This document shows, one piece after another, positions 1 to 11,022 of a stretch of DNA of 64,000 nucleotides (position 1 is its first letter; each line of letters opens with the position of its first letter). The DNA is from Parascedosporium putredinis (taxonomy: Eukaryota > Ascomycota > Sordariomycetes > Microascales > Microascaceae): assembly GCA_949357655.1 (NCBI GenBank), contig CASHTG010000001.1, positions 1,984,001 to 2,048,000 of the forward strand. Reading direction: 5' to 3'. The notes beneath the pieces are model-generated. The model was given only the letters and a program-made list of their open reading frames with translations, was not told where the DNA came from and searched no databases. The position numbers and the translations under genes are program-made.

Positions 1-1179
1 AAGTCACGCTAAGACCTCCGCATCCCTCCATTGCCTTGCCGAAGGGCGAAGATTCGATTGAACAAATAGAGAGTCGACGAGGGCTCGACGAGGGCTCGAC
101 GAGATCTATGCATCAGTTACCCCAAAACAAACACCCGACTTTCCTTATGCATACGCTACATGTAGGGCGAGGAGAGGCGACCAAGCAGCCCCCACCCCAA
201 CCCACGGTTCGGCAGTGTGAACGACTTGATGATAGCTGAAGTCGGGAGAGTCCCAGTGATCCGTAGACTGCGGGCCGCGGAGAAGGAAACTCGGTTTATA
301 TCCCGCAAAGCCACGGTGCCATGTGATGGCCTGAAGGGCTGATTGACTGATTGATGGGTGGATCTATTCCACCAAGGCAAGGATAGATTTTGGCGTGAGT
401 GCTGCTTTCGGGCCTAGGTTGTTCTTGGCCAATAACGCAAGACTCCTTTCGCAGTTGCAATGGCAAACTCTAGTGGCTCAAACATTTGATTGGGCAGAAT
501 TTCCTAGACCTACAGGAAGCCGCCCTTTGACGGTTGTCAAACATGAAGTGTCTTTGAGGAGGCGGCGGATTCTATTAGGTCATAGGCCTGGCACCGGTGT
601 GCCAAGTGGGACGCCGGAATTGTGTGCTGCTCAGGTCACAATCCTCATTCTTTCAGTGGAATGACTCCAATGCACAGCGCGCTGGGCCTTTGAGGGTACC
701 ATTGAACGGTCAAGTGGCTTCCTTCACGCCCTTGCGCCCTTCCATGCACTCGGCAAGAGGGTTTTGGGCTAGTCCCCCTTGGTCCCCCCTCCCAAAAAAA
801 AAAAAATCAGAGATCTCCCCACATTGGCGCTCTTGATCCCTTGACGGGGTGGGGGAGGGCGGTGTGTAGCTTCGAGATACTGCCTGCATTTAATCTTCCT
901 CCGTCCGGAGTATGCTCTATGACCTCGTTGTATGGCCTATCTTGTAGTCTACACCCATTACTTCGCCTCGGCGAGATTTTGATATAAACCTCGACTGATC
1001 TCCCCACCCGCCGTTTTCCCATACACATACGCATATATTTCCTCGCACTATTGCAGTTGTGACTGCCAGAGAGAAACCCTTGGTTTCCTACCTGCCCCTC
1101 TCTTACAGAGGTTCGTGATTGAGCGACGTCACTAGTTCCTTCTTTTTTTTTTTCTCTTTCTAAATTTCTTGGCCTTTCC
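1..1179. other. Gene-less stretch upstream of the MATE gene
   Basis: No open reading frame here resembles a known family; the frames present are short and overlap on both strands. An 11-bp unit (gctcgacgagg) is repeated about three times at 73-103. A TATA-like tract (tttgatataaac) lies near 977-988, and a T-rich tract at 1139-1175 directly precedes the MATE start codon. I infer that the right-hand end is the promoter and 5' leader of that gene. Confidence 0.5.
73..103. repeat. Short 11-bp tandem repeat
   Basis: About three head-to-tail copies of gctcgacgagg, the first with one change (gt for gct). No associated gene is visible. Confidence 0.6.
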
Positions 1180-3428
1180 ATGGGCCCGAACGACCACTTG
1201 GCGGTCGAGGGGGATCGCAATTCCTTCGTGAATGCCCTTTCATCCTCGCTTCGGTCTAGAGCCCCTATAGCGGAAGTAGAGGAAGCGATTGCTAGGGATG
1301 TTGCCGATTGCTCAAGCGAGGATGAGCGCGCCATTGACTCGGGTTCCGAGGACTCCGGAGAGGTGTCTGGCCCTCCCATGTATCGGCGGCCAAGTGGGGT
1401 TGCCTATGGACCAGTTCGGCCTGCTTTCAACGACTCATCAGTCGACGCCCCTGTCTTGACCCGGTCCGAAAGGGAGCAGGCTAGGAATGCCGAACGTGCC
1501 CTCCTGCAGGACAATCACCTCTTGCCCTCGACTGCTGGCCATGCCAAGCCTAAATCTTGGTGGCGCGTACTAGCCGGTTCTCCGAGTGAGAGAAAGCAGG
1601 AGGGGAGGGATGGTGCAGCCCACGGGGCCCAAGACGGGCACAGCGGGCCTCGGGAGACGTCGCCTCTCCTTCCCGGCAGCCGTGAGGTTCTTTACGACGA
1701 CGACGAACTAGAACAGCAGTGGAACGAGGCCGTGTCGGCTGGCCGCATCCAAACCACCTGGACACGGGAAGCTTTGACACTTGGGAGCTATGCTCCGCCT
1801 CTGCTCGTTGCCTCTCTCTTCCAGTACTCCATCAACGTCGTCTGCATCTTTGCTGTGGGAAGAATAGGCAAGGTCGAGCTGGGGGCCGTGAGCCGTAAGT
1901 ACATGTAGATGACCGTGATTCGCTGCCCTCCTTCTTCTTTTGCACCCTCGCCAAAACCCCAGCGTGCGCCAGACTAACGGAATGATTGAGACAGTTGCCA
2001 GCATGACCTCTGTCATCACCGGGTATGCTCCGTTCCTCGGCATGGCCACCAGTCTAGACACCCTGTGCGCTCAAGCTTATGGCTCCGGGCACAAGCATCT
2101 CGTGGGCCTACAATTTCAGCGAATGACGTGTCTCTTGATGCTATGTTACATTCCCGTCGCTTTTGTATGGTGGCACGGCGAGTGGCTTCTCTCCAAGGTC
2201 GTTCCGGAAGCGAGATCCGCCGAGCTAGCCGGACAATACCTACGGGTGTTGATTATCGGCGGCCCGTTCATCGGCATCTTCGAGGCGGGCAAGCGGTTTG
2301 TCCAGGCGCAGGGCCTCTTCCGTGCCGTTACGTGGGTGCTTGTCATCGCAGCGCCCATCAACGCATTCTTGACTTGGTTTTTGGTGTGGAAGATGGAATT
2401 CGGCTTCATCGGCGCGCCAATGTCGGTTGTCATCACAGAGATTCTCATGCCCTTGTTCCTTTTCCTCTACGTGAGATTTGTCGATGGGTACCAATGCTGG
2501 GGGTTTTAGCAAGCGTGCCTTGACAAACTGGGGTAAGAAGACGACAGCCCTCTAAACCTCCTCCGCAAGCGACGAAAATGACTAACGGAACGTAACGTAG
2601 GCCCCATGGTCCGGCTTGCCATACCGGGAATGATCATGATTGAGGCCGAGTATCTTGCATTTGAAATTCTCGTCTTGGCTTCGAGTCAGTTTGGGTCATC
2701 TTCTCTCGCTGCTCAGAGTATCCTCAGCACCCTCATTTCCATTAGCTATCAACTGCCGTTTTCCTTCTCAATCGCGGCGTCCACCCGCATCGCCAATCTC
2801 GTCGGTGCCGGTCTCGTTGATGCCGCAAAAGTTAGCGCTCGAGTGGTAAGGTCACCACCCAATCAAGCCATGTCAACCAAACACAACGGGCGGTGTTGCA
2901 GGTGAAAGCTGACAATTTGAGACACTAGACTGCCTGCATCGGTTTCATCCTTGGCTTCTTCAACTTTGTTATCTTGATGGCCTTCAGCGGGCCAATTGTG
3001 GGCTTCTTTACGAAAGATTCAGACGTTCAAGAAATTGCCGTCGCTACTATACCCATCGTTGCTGTGATGCAGATCTGTGATGGCGTGTCCATCAACGCCC
3101 ACGGTATTCTCAGGGGTATCGGGCAGCAGCACATTGGCGGCTACGCGAATCTAGGAGGCCATTACCTCTTAGCCATGCCTTTGTCGTTTGGCACGGCTTT
3201 TGGACTCGACTGGCAGCTCAAGGGCTTATGGTTTGGGATCCTGTCCGGCATTCTATTGTAAGGCTTTCTCAACTTGATGACCCTGGTTCAACCAGCTCCT
3301 TGGCTAACTGTGCGATCAATTGCTCCTTGTCTAGCGTTGCCATTATCGAGTACATCCTCATTTTCCTGACAGATTGGAAAAGAGCGGCGAAAGAAGCGGA
3401 GGATAGAAACGCGGAAGAAGAAGGATAA
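1180..3428 (+). CDS. MATE family multidrug/toxin efflux transporter
   Basis: Predicted H+- or Na+-coupled antiporter of the multidrug and toxic compound extrusion family, in the vacuolar or plasma membrane. Five exons: 1180-1894, 1995-2532, 2601-2845, 2929-3257 and 3335-3428, all with GT-AG introns; intron 2 has an actaac branch site at 2581. The product is about 640 residues. A hydrophilic acidic N-terminus of about 195 residues is followed by two MatE repeats; the family motif SLDTLCAQAYGSGH is in exon 2 and the second-repeat start IPGMIMIEAEYLAFEI in exon 3. The conserved exon 2 end (CW, then G/GFSKRALTNW) is broken at the G run 2499-2503: the frame needs two more bases or one fewer. The ATG at 1180 opens the only long frame joined to the first membrane segment. 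The closest relatives I know of are fungal ERC1-like carriers; the substrate cannot be told from sequence. Confidence 0.88.
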
Positions 3429-3918
3429 TAAAAGGCGCCTACTGTTACTACATTTTCTGTTTTTCCTGTTTTTTTTGTTTGATTGCGAGGGAGGTTGCAT
3501 TAAACAGTGGGAATAGCACCAGATTCCATGATGAATATTCAAGGAGCTTAGGTACATATTGACAATCTCAATAAATAAATGAGTGATATAATGAATTTTG
3601 GACAAAGAATTATCCGTCCCTCCATTAGACCCGATTCGAGAGAATACTGTCGAGAGGAGGGGAAAAGGGCAGGTGCAGCCTTGCTCTCTTCTGGGACCAA
3701 GATTGTTTGTCGTTGCTGGAAGTGGTGAGTCTCGGTGGGACAATCTTCATGTGGGGCCCGTAAGCTCTCTTTGTCTGCTCACCGCGCGCCCGTGCCGTCA
3801 CTCCATCTCCAACCAAAATATCCTGCCCTCGTTCCCGCCTATACTGCACGCCGCTCCCCACACGAGTTCCTACCCTTCGTTATCAACCCCTCAATCCAAA
3901 CACTCTCCCTCCCCTAAA
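3429..3918. other. Intergenic region MATE to LSM4
   Basis: No gene is seen. The left part (to about 3600) is AT-rich and is probably the MATE 3' end. The right part becomes C- and T-rich (3820-3918), as is usual for fungal 5' leaders, and ends in ccctaaaatg at the LSM4 start. Confidence 0.45.
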
Positions 3919-4700
3919 ATGGTGCGTAAAACAGTCCCCTTTTGTATTTTCGTTGTCGCAAAATTGGAAGCCTTGGACGGCGCGACGCTGCGACTCGTGC
4001 CCATCTCCCGTCTCCCGCATCGCTGAACCCGGCGCCAACGAGTGCGAAGCTAACGACGTGTATCCTGGTTTTCTAGCTGCCCCTCGGCCTCCTCAACGCG
4101 GCGCAAGGCCATCCTATCCTGGTAGAGCTGAAGAATGGCGAGAATCTGAACGGCCACTTGGTGATGTGCGATACGTGGATGAACCTCACACTCAAAGAGG
4201 TTGTGCAATCGAGTCCGGTACGACAACCCCCTCAGCCTCACGGTCCTCCCTTTTGCGCGAGGCAAATCCCTGGGCCTTCGCAGTGCAATTCCACGCGATC
4301 TAGCCGGATATTGATATATCCTGCCGTCTCGAATACCTGGCTAATCTCTAAGACACTCGGTTTAGGAGGGCGATAAGTTTGTGCGGTTACCAGAGGCCTA
4401 CGTCAAGGGCAACAACGTAAGCCCCCTTTCCATTCTCCCCCACTTCAAGGATATCACAGCTATCTATGGCACAGATCGCTAACCTACTCCTCGATACGCA
4501 CGCTCTTGCAGATCAAATACCTCCGAGTCCCCGACGAGATCATCGACATCGTGAAAGAGAACCAGCAGAACCAGCAAGGCGGCTTCCGAGGAGGAAGGGG
4601 TGGGCGGGACCGAGATCACGGGAATCGCGGTGGGGATAGGGGCGGCCGCGGCGGTGGCCGCGGGCAGGGCCGTGGAAGGGGAAGGGGAAGGGGCGCTTGA
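3919..4700 (+). CDS. lsm4: U6 snRNA-associated Sm-like protein Lsm4
   Basis: Subunit of the Lsm2-8 ring (U6 snRNP, nuclear splicing) and the Lsm1-7 ring (cytoplasmic mRNA decapping). Four exons: 3919-3921, 4077-4217, 4366-4416 and 4512-4700, giving 127 residues. The first exon is only the ATG; the intron opens gtgcgt directly after it, and translation resumes with LPLGLLNAAQGHPILVELK. Sm1 (residues about 13-45, ILVELKNGENLNGHL and CDTWMNLTL) and Sm2 (KFVRLPEAYVKGNNIKYLRV) are complete. The C-terminus is a glycine/arginine-rich RGG tail, as in other Lsm4 proteins, where it is linked to P-body assembly and arginine methylation. This is the only protein gene in the window with no frame damage. 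Confidence 0.95.
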
Positions 4701-5465
4701 ACGAGCAGACGGGAACGCTTAGCATGCTGCTTGGCCCGTTGCGTCCTCCCGTGGTGGCCTATTGCGTGCCAAACTGCGGGGGCGACGTGGGCCTTCCCTC
4801 CTGGTTGTCCTGTGCTTGGCGCTCGCCATGTCTGATACCATATTCTGACGATGCGATGTACGGCGTTTTGCTCTTTCCTTTGTTGTTGCCTCCCATGCCG
4901 AACGGCTAGGGACTGCGCTGCAACATTCTGGGGGCTTGGTGAGATAGAAGTACGGGACATGTTGGCTTGAGATAGACGCCTAACTAGGAACGTTTAGGCC
5001 GGGTTGGTTTGCGAAAAGCTATACATACGTATTCATGTTGCAATCAATATACTCGGAAAAGGAACTTGATAACAATGTTGGCCCCCATCTATCTCTCCCT
5101 CATTGGCCGATACTGCAACACTTTTTGTTGAGCAGCATCTCATATACGGCATCACTCGATGATTCAAAACTTTCTTTTCTTCTGAGAGAAGTTCCTTCAT
5201 TATTCTTATGTTGGCAAGCAAGATGGCTTGGCACACATATAGAGAGAAGACGGGTAGGCAGGTGGGTTTCGATTTCCATTCGTGTCACAGATAATGAAAA
5301 TTCATTCATTCTATCAAAAAAATCAAGGATAGATAATTTTCCTAGGGAGCCAGTCGTTCGATGATAATAACAATGGAAACACAGAGATGGATGAATGAAT
5401 GGTTCACGAGAAGGAAAAAAAGTGAGTATCGCAAAAGGAAAAAAAAAAAAAGAAGTTGGAGAAAA
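4701..5465. other. LSM4 3' region up to the tRNA gene
   Basis: No coding sequence recognised. The stretch becomes AT-rich after about 5020, with A-rich tracts at 5414-5452. On the minus strand the A-rich tract is a T-run just downstream of the tRNA 3' end, a position that fits RNA polymerase III termination. Confidence 0.4.
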
Positions 5466-5560
5466 TGCTCAGTATGAGGGTCGAACTCATGACCTTGGCA
5501 TTACTTGATAAACCGGATAGTTTATTAGTACCACGCTCTAACCAACTGAGCTAACCGAGC
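5466..5560 (-). tRNA. tRNA-Ile (anticodon AAU) with a 21-nt intron
   Basis: Read on the minus strand from 5560. The acceptor stem GCTCGGT pairs with ACTGAGC (7 bp, one G-T), followed by discriminator A at 5466. The D stem is GCTC/GAGC with loop AGTTGGTTA. The anticodon stem TGGTA/TGCCA closes a loop with anticodon AAT (5526-5524), read as IAU after deamination. The T stem ATGAG/CTCAT holds loop TTCGACC. A 21-nt intron (5522-5502) lies one base 3' of the anticodon, the canonical tRNA splice position. The mature length is 74 nt and all four arms form, so I regard it as functional. Confidence 0.93.
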
Positions 5561-6523
5561 GATGAGCAACCTAGTGAGCTAGGTTGTCGGTGTGGTTGTT
5601 GGTGAGCAGAGCCCTTCTTTGCTATTTAAAGGCAACTCTTCTTGGAATTTTGATTAGATAATTCAACATCAGGAACCACTTTATGCACGACTCCGCGAAT
5701 CAAACACAACGACGGCTCCACGACGGTGCCAACTCCTGTCGTAAAGCCCGGATCGAGATGAGCAAGCCCGGCTGAAGAATCGTTTTGTGGGAGCCGGGTT
5801 GAAATGGAGCTTCTTTTCTCGTTTTGTAAAACTGTATCTCATCAAGGGCCGGCTTACTACCGTTATCTGTTTCAAACGGCTTTATGACATTCATCGGACG
5901 TGTTAGATGATGGTCCGAAGTCTTGACATGACCATTATTAAGATGTGGCTTTGAATAATCCTATCATGATATCGGCGGCCGTGGAGAGACTATGAGGATA
6001 TCCTTCCCATCTGATTTCTGGAACTCCTTCCACTTTGGTACGCATCGTCCTTCTAACCTGCCTTGACTGTTGTCGCCTTCCCAACAGGTGTGCGCTGCCC
6101 GTCTTAACTTCCCGTTTCCAAGGTCGGGCCCTTTCTTGCACCTCCTCGATTCCTGTTCTTACTTCTCATCCCTGCCGTAATGGTGACTCAAATGGAAGAA
6201 ATGGTAGTGCCTGCACATCTTCCTGGGCTGCGTTGTCTGAGCCGCACCTCACTCTGATTAAAAAAGCCATCCTCTTTGGGCGTGGCCGTGGGTTCCGTGA
6301 CTTCCTGTAGTTCTCTCAATTCCTAGACCCTGATTATAACCGTTTGCTATGCCTTCTTTCTTGCGAGGAAATCTGAAGCCTAGACGATTTTGACATACCC
6401 CTCTCACTTACGTTACATCACACCCATCGCGATATCATTGACAGGCATCATCGGATATCAAATGTACTTACATAACTGCCTACTACGTCTTTATTATCAA
6501 CAAGTGATAGAGTATCAGCTACC
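5561..6523. other. Gene-less stretch between tRNA-Ile and the hypothetical gene
   Basis: Only short overlapping frames with no recognisable product. The first part is the 5' flank of the minus-strand tRNA; the last 100 bases are the presumed promoter of the gene starting at 6524. I see no repeat or RNA gene. Confidence 0.4.
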
Positions 6524-8194
6524 ATGATGCGAGGGCGATATCAAACTGTGCCAGTTGGCCGTAGAAACCTCGCCGGCGGTGGGATCTCGCCCCATCCAAC
6601 CCCCTCCTCAGGATTTGTACCGCAAACCGCGAGAACGGCATCGCCCTTACGTGGAACCAGACGCAGAAGCCTGATTCCTCGGCCTTCGTCCTTACAGCCC
6701 ACAGCTACCAATCCTTTTCAGCAAGAGGATCGAGTATCGGCGGGGCGGTTGCATCACCCGGCTTGCCCAGGGCCGACAACTATCAGCAGGATTGAGTCAC
6801 CAGACGGAGACGGCATGGTGATTTACAATTATGAGACTTGGGACCATACCCGCCCTGGCGAAAGCGCATTGGGTCCACTACAGGATTACACAGGTGGTCC
6901 CGATACTCTTGTAGGAGAAAATGGTCTCGCCCCAAACCAAACCAACGCCGACGAGGTTTCTTCGCAGCCCTCATTTCATTCATTGGGAGAGCTGCCGAAC
7001 CCTGATATCGGCTCAGGAAGTCTCGGCTTTGGGGATCTCGAGATCCCTGACCTTGTTGATGCATCCTTCTTGGAATCTGGGGATTCTTTGGCTGGGGAGA
7101 ACATTGAGGATGTTGCAATGGCTCTTTCAAGTCCACAGGTGGCCACGCCACCCTCAGTCCCGCTCAACCCGATAAGGAACCCTCGCCCTCGCCAAGCCTC
7201 TACTTGGATGCGCCCGGAACTCCTCTCGACGAGGGAGCAGCTGATGATCAGGCGTACATAGAAGTTTCAAGTTATGATGGACAAGGTGAAAGAGGCCCGG
7301 CGGGCAACCAGCGCTCAAATCCACCAGGGCTTATGACTGGACGGGATTTCTCCTCCAATTACTCGGCTTCTCTAACGCTAGTAAATCCATCATCGGGACC
7401 AGGCAGTCCGGTACTTTCTCAAGATCACCAAGGGCAAATGATTTCCGAGGTGAATACGATCCGAAACCAGTTTCTAAACCCAGCAATTAAAAGTGCAGAC
7501 AGCTTTGGAGATGAAACTCGCTCTGAACTTCAGCTTCTGGATGGTACCCACGAAGGCGGTTCAAGGCATAGCAACGTGCAGGCTAGTGGATCGAACCACG
7601 ACGGCGGTGGCAGCACCAGGGTTGAAGAGTCCGTGGAGCAGGCCCCGGCCAGCCTGACTCCTACGTCAAATCCAGTTACGGTGATTGGGATCCAGGATAC
7701 GGCACCTCGGAACCCCGATCCTGCTGCCAGTTTGACGCCTGTCACCTCTCCAACCCCCACTCCCGCTACCGGACCATGGCGCACACGGCCGACCCCCTAC
7801 CCCGAATGCCGGTTTACAGCCACGAGGGCTCATCTGGAAGTGTTTCGCAAAACCCTACCGTGGGAGGCGTGGAGCCGACGCTTACTCCACAGCTAAAAGA
7901 GATTCGGGAGAGGCACCGCAGGCTCAACCTACCGTACAGCAGCCTGAAAACGTGAGTACCGATCCGGAGCCAGTGGGTATGGAAGCTCCTAAAACGACCA
8001 AAAGAATCAGGGGATGGCTTCGATCAGTGTGGTCAAAGGTGAAAGGCTCTCCCCGAGCCGTCAAACTCAGAGTTTTCCGCGTGAATTCGGAGAGGAGCTG
8101 GAAGCCCAAGGCGCCAAAAATTCCAGCCATGTTCTTTCGCACCAGAACCCGAACAGCGGCGCCTCCGTCGGGTGCCACCACCGGCTTGCCCTGA
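6524..8194 (+). CDS. Hypothetical disordered Ser/Pro-rich protein
   Basis: I do not recognise a family. One open stretch runs through three successive frames: 6524 to about 7160, about 7160 to 7773, about 7773 to 7882, and back to the first frame to the stop at 8192-8194. Each switch fits one missing base (near the ccc at 7159, the cc at 7774 and the aaaa at 7881), and the corrected length of 1674 is a multiple of three (557 residues). The chain is rich in Ser, Pro, Thr, Gly and acidic residues, with no signal peptide, membrane segment or long hydrophobic core. The C-terminus turns strongly basic, with a possible amphipathic segment (IRGWLRSVWSKVKG). It may be a lineage-specific protein. Continuous openness and uniform composition across the breaks argue that it is coding; the absence of any known domain keeps confidence modest. 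Confidence 0.5.
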
Positions 8195-8862
8195 AGGGGT
8201 GTGTGGGCGGTGGGTCTTCCCTGACGTCTAGTAGTATGTTTGTAGCAGCGGAGGTTTTTAGTGGACCAGGGCGATGAGTATGGCCAGCGAGTCCAACAGC
8301 AAGGCACGGGACGACGATAGCCCTTGGCGGCTTCATTCTTATGATGGGCGGTGAATTAGAGCCTGGGGCATTTTAGTGGCACTCTCTAGACGAAGATGAC
8401 TACCCAAGCAACGCTAGTTTGGTGTTGGTGTGGCCGACCGGATGACAGCTATCCGTTCTTTCTTTTTTGTTTTTTGTTTTTCTCTCTTTTGAAAAGAAGA
8501 CATTGAAGTTTATAAAAGCTACAAGTACGACATATGCTTCTACGGTGCTCGATCACCAAGGGACAAAAAGAAAAAGAAGAGACACTGGAAGGGGAAGCGC
8601 CGTGTTCTCGTAGCGTAGATTAGTATGCATACCACCATTTCTCTTTGACTGCATAAATTGCCACTGTAAGAAGAACCCCCAAGCCCGTATCGATGGGCAT
8701 AAAAACGCCGAACCTGATGTTTCTCCTATGTGCGTCCATGAGTAGATGTCGTGGTGGTGAGAGCTAAAACAAAAGAAGAACCGATAAGGAAAGCCCCCGT
8801 TTTCCACCTATAAAAGAGGTGGAGGAGGATACACAAGAAGCTAAAAGGATAGCGTTAGGCTA
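8195..8862. other. Convergent intergenic region
   Basis: Lies between the 3' ends of the hypothetical gene (+) and the MFS gene (-). It holds T-rich tracts (8459-8492) and A-rich tracts (8562-8580). No gene is seen. Confidence 0.4.
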
Positions 8863-11022
8863 TCAAAGCATATATCTGAATGAATTGCGAGCACTCCTTC
8901 GTCTCAGCCCCGGCCCGACGAGGCCCTCCTCCTCTTCGCCTCGGAGGGAAAGGTTGCCCTCGATGGCCTGCCTGTCCATTCTTGTATTCCACCAGCGCAT
9001 GTAGAAGCGCAGCAAGAGGGCGAGGAGGACCACGCCGAGCATAGCGGCGGCGCAGGTGTGCATGCCAGTGGCGTAAAAGGGGGCGTCGGTGGCGGGGTAG
9101 AGGCGGGTTCCGAGGAGGGGGCCGCACTGGCCGACGATTTGGAGGAGGGCGAAGCCGCCGCCCTGGCGGCTTTCGGAGGGCTGGTTGTTGATGGACCAGG
9201 TGACGGTGAGGGCGACGACGGAGAAGAAGCCGACGCAGGCGGGGAAGAGGGCGAGGTAGCGGACGGGAGGGGAGAGGCCCCAGGGTTCGGCGTAGGCGAG
9301 GCAGGTGTAGCCAAAGAGGGAGAGGAGGGCGTGGAGGATGATGAAGGGGGAGCGGGCGCGGGCGTTGTCGGAGGCGCGGGCGGTGGCGAGGACGAAGGCG
9401 AAGGCGAGGAGGTAGGGGGCGCGGAGAGGCCCTGGGAGGCGAGGGGGAGTGGCCCATTTCGGTGAGGATGGTGGGGAGGAAGACGGGGAAGGAGGCGTAG
9501 GCCATGTTGGTGAGGAAGAAGATGAAGGCGGTCATCCAGGAGACGGGGTCGATGAGGGCGGCGAGGACGTCGCGGATCTGTAGGCTGGATTTGGCCGAGG
9601 AAGGCGGGGAGGAGGAGGAGGAGGAGGTAGTAGTAGTAGTAGAAGAAGGCGAGGATTTGGTGAGGTGGGCCTTGTCGGCGCGGAGGCGGAGGCGGGCGAC
9701 TTTCGCTGGCGCGGGGTCAGGTAGCGGGCGGTTTGGGGGAGTCTGGGATGATGTGCCAGGCGGCGACGGCGACGAGGACGGAGGGAAAGCCCTCGACGAG
9801 GAAGAGGACGCGCCAGGGGGCGATGGGGCTGGCCTCGCCGAACTTGACGATGAGCCAGGCGAGGGTGGATGCAAAAGAGCTGGCGAGCGGTGCGGCTAGT
9901 GGGGAAACGGTTAGAAGGATTCACGGTGGTAGTCTCCGGCCCCGGAGGCCCGGATGGGGCGGAGGGAACATGGGCCGTTGGGGGATCCTCCTCCGGCGCG
10001 GAAGGGGACGGAAATGTGGGATGGGATGGGATGGAAAAACGTACCAGAGATGAAGATGGCCGTCCGAAAGGCGAGCTCGTGTCGCTTGTAAAAGAAGGAA
10101 AGATAAAATGGGACGCCGGTAAAGCCGGCCTCGCCAATGCCGAGGACGGCCCGGAGGCCGATAAGCATGGGATACGAGGTACAAAGGGCCTGGGAGGAGG
10201 CAATGATGCCCCAAGACAAGACGAGGCAGGAAACGTAAATGTGGGCGGGAAAACCTTCCACAGCAAGGACATCCATTCAAACAGGATGTAGGTGATGTAG
10301 AAAGAAGACAGGGCCCACTCGTACCAGTCGTCGCGCGGAGGGTCTGTCTGCAAGTCTTCATGCATGCCGGCGATCCTAGCGTTTCCGATATCTGTGATGG
10401 GAGCGCCCGTACAGTTAGCTGGTGGCCGTGGTCCGGGGTTTCTTCTCCAACAGGGAAAAAAAGGAGAGAAGCCAAGGAACCATGGGATACGAGGGGGCTA
10501 GGCTACGACTCACTCGACCGGTCGATGAAGCTCAGCATGTAGAGCAACGCGACAAACAACACAAGCTTCCTATCAAACTTGCGCACGACCTCGTCCTCCT
10601 CATCCTGCGAGTACAGCCGGAAGCTCGCCGTGGTGCTAACACTGGTGCTGCGTGGGTGGAGCTGGATCCCCTAGCTCTCCTCTCGTCGTCGTCGTCGTCG
10701 TCGCCATCGTCGTCACCATCGTCATCGTCGTCGTACTCGTTGTCTTTGTCGTCGCCGCCGTCTTCGCCGTACCGCTCGTCGTCGGCGGGGACCAGTCCTC
10801 TTCGCTGTTGCGGAGGTTGGCGCCTAGGTCCCTAGCCTTGCGCTTGCCCTTGGTCGACCGGCCGCGTCGATCTTGGGGTGGCTGCGCAGGGTGATCACGG
10901 TAGTCAGCGGGGCCGCGGGGTGCTTCGTCCCCCGAGACGTCGCTGGAGAGGCGGAATTCGGCAGTGGTCTGGGCAAAGGTGGGCGATGTGAGACCCCCTG
11001 AGGCTTGGGCTGGCGTGGCCAT
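8863..11022 (-). CDS. MFS transporter, anion:cation symporter (allantoate/nicotinate permease-like)
   Basis: Predicted plasma-membrane H+ symporter for a small organic anion. Exons (minus): 11022-10514, 10391-10045 and 9895-8863. TM1 ends in the family signature DRSNIGNARIAGM, split by intron 1. TM2-TM5 follow (FYITYILFEW; the MFS loop motif is GLRAVLGIGEAGF). Next come the long central loop and six more helices, ending MRWWN and a short tail. The cytosolic N-terminus (about 125 residues) carries an unusual Asp-rich stretch encoded by GAC/GAT repeats. Seven single-base losses break the frame, at 10787-10790, 10668-10671, 10247-10249, 9735-9739, 9701-9703, 9443-9447 and 9415-9419; six are C/G runs. 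The corrected length of 1896 gives 631 residues. Intron phases and helices stay intact, so I read it as a working gene with consensus errors. The substrate is unknown. Confidence 0.85.
10682..10745. repeat. Trinucleotide repeat (gtc/gac) encoding an Asp run
   Basis: An imperfect GTC/ATC array on the plus strand, read on the minus strand as a near-continuous aspartate run in the N-terminal region of the MFS carrier. Confidence 0.8.

Noticed and set aside
9058..9465. Gly/Glu-rich plus-strand frame opposite the MFS gene
   Set aside because: Low-complexity antisense of C-rich transporter codons; the minus strand encodes the helices.
8855..9874. 339-codon Pro/Arg-rich minus-strand frame as a separate gene
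   Set aside because: Only its middle part is the true MFS frame; the ends are out-of-frame readings caused by missing bases.
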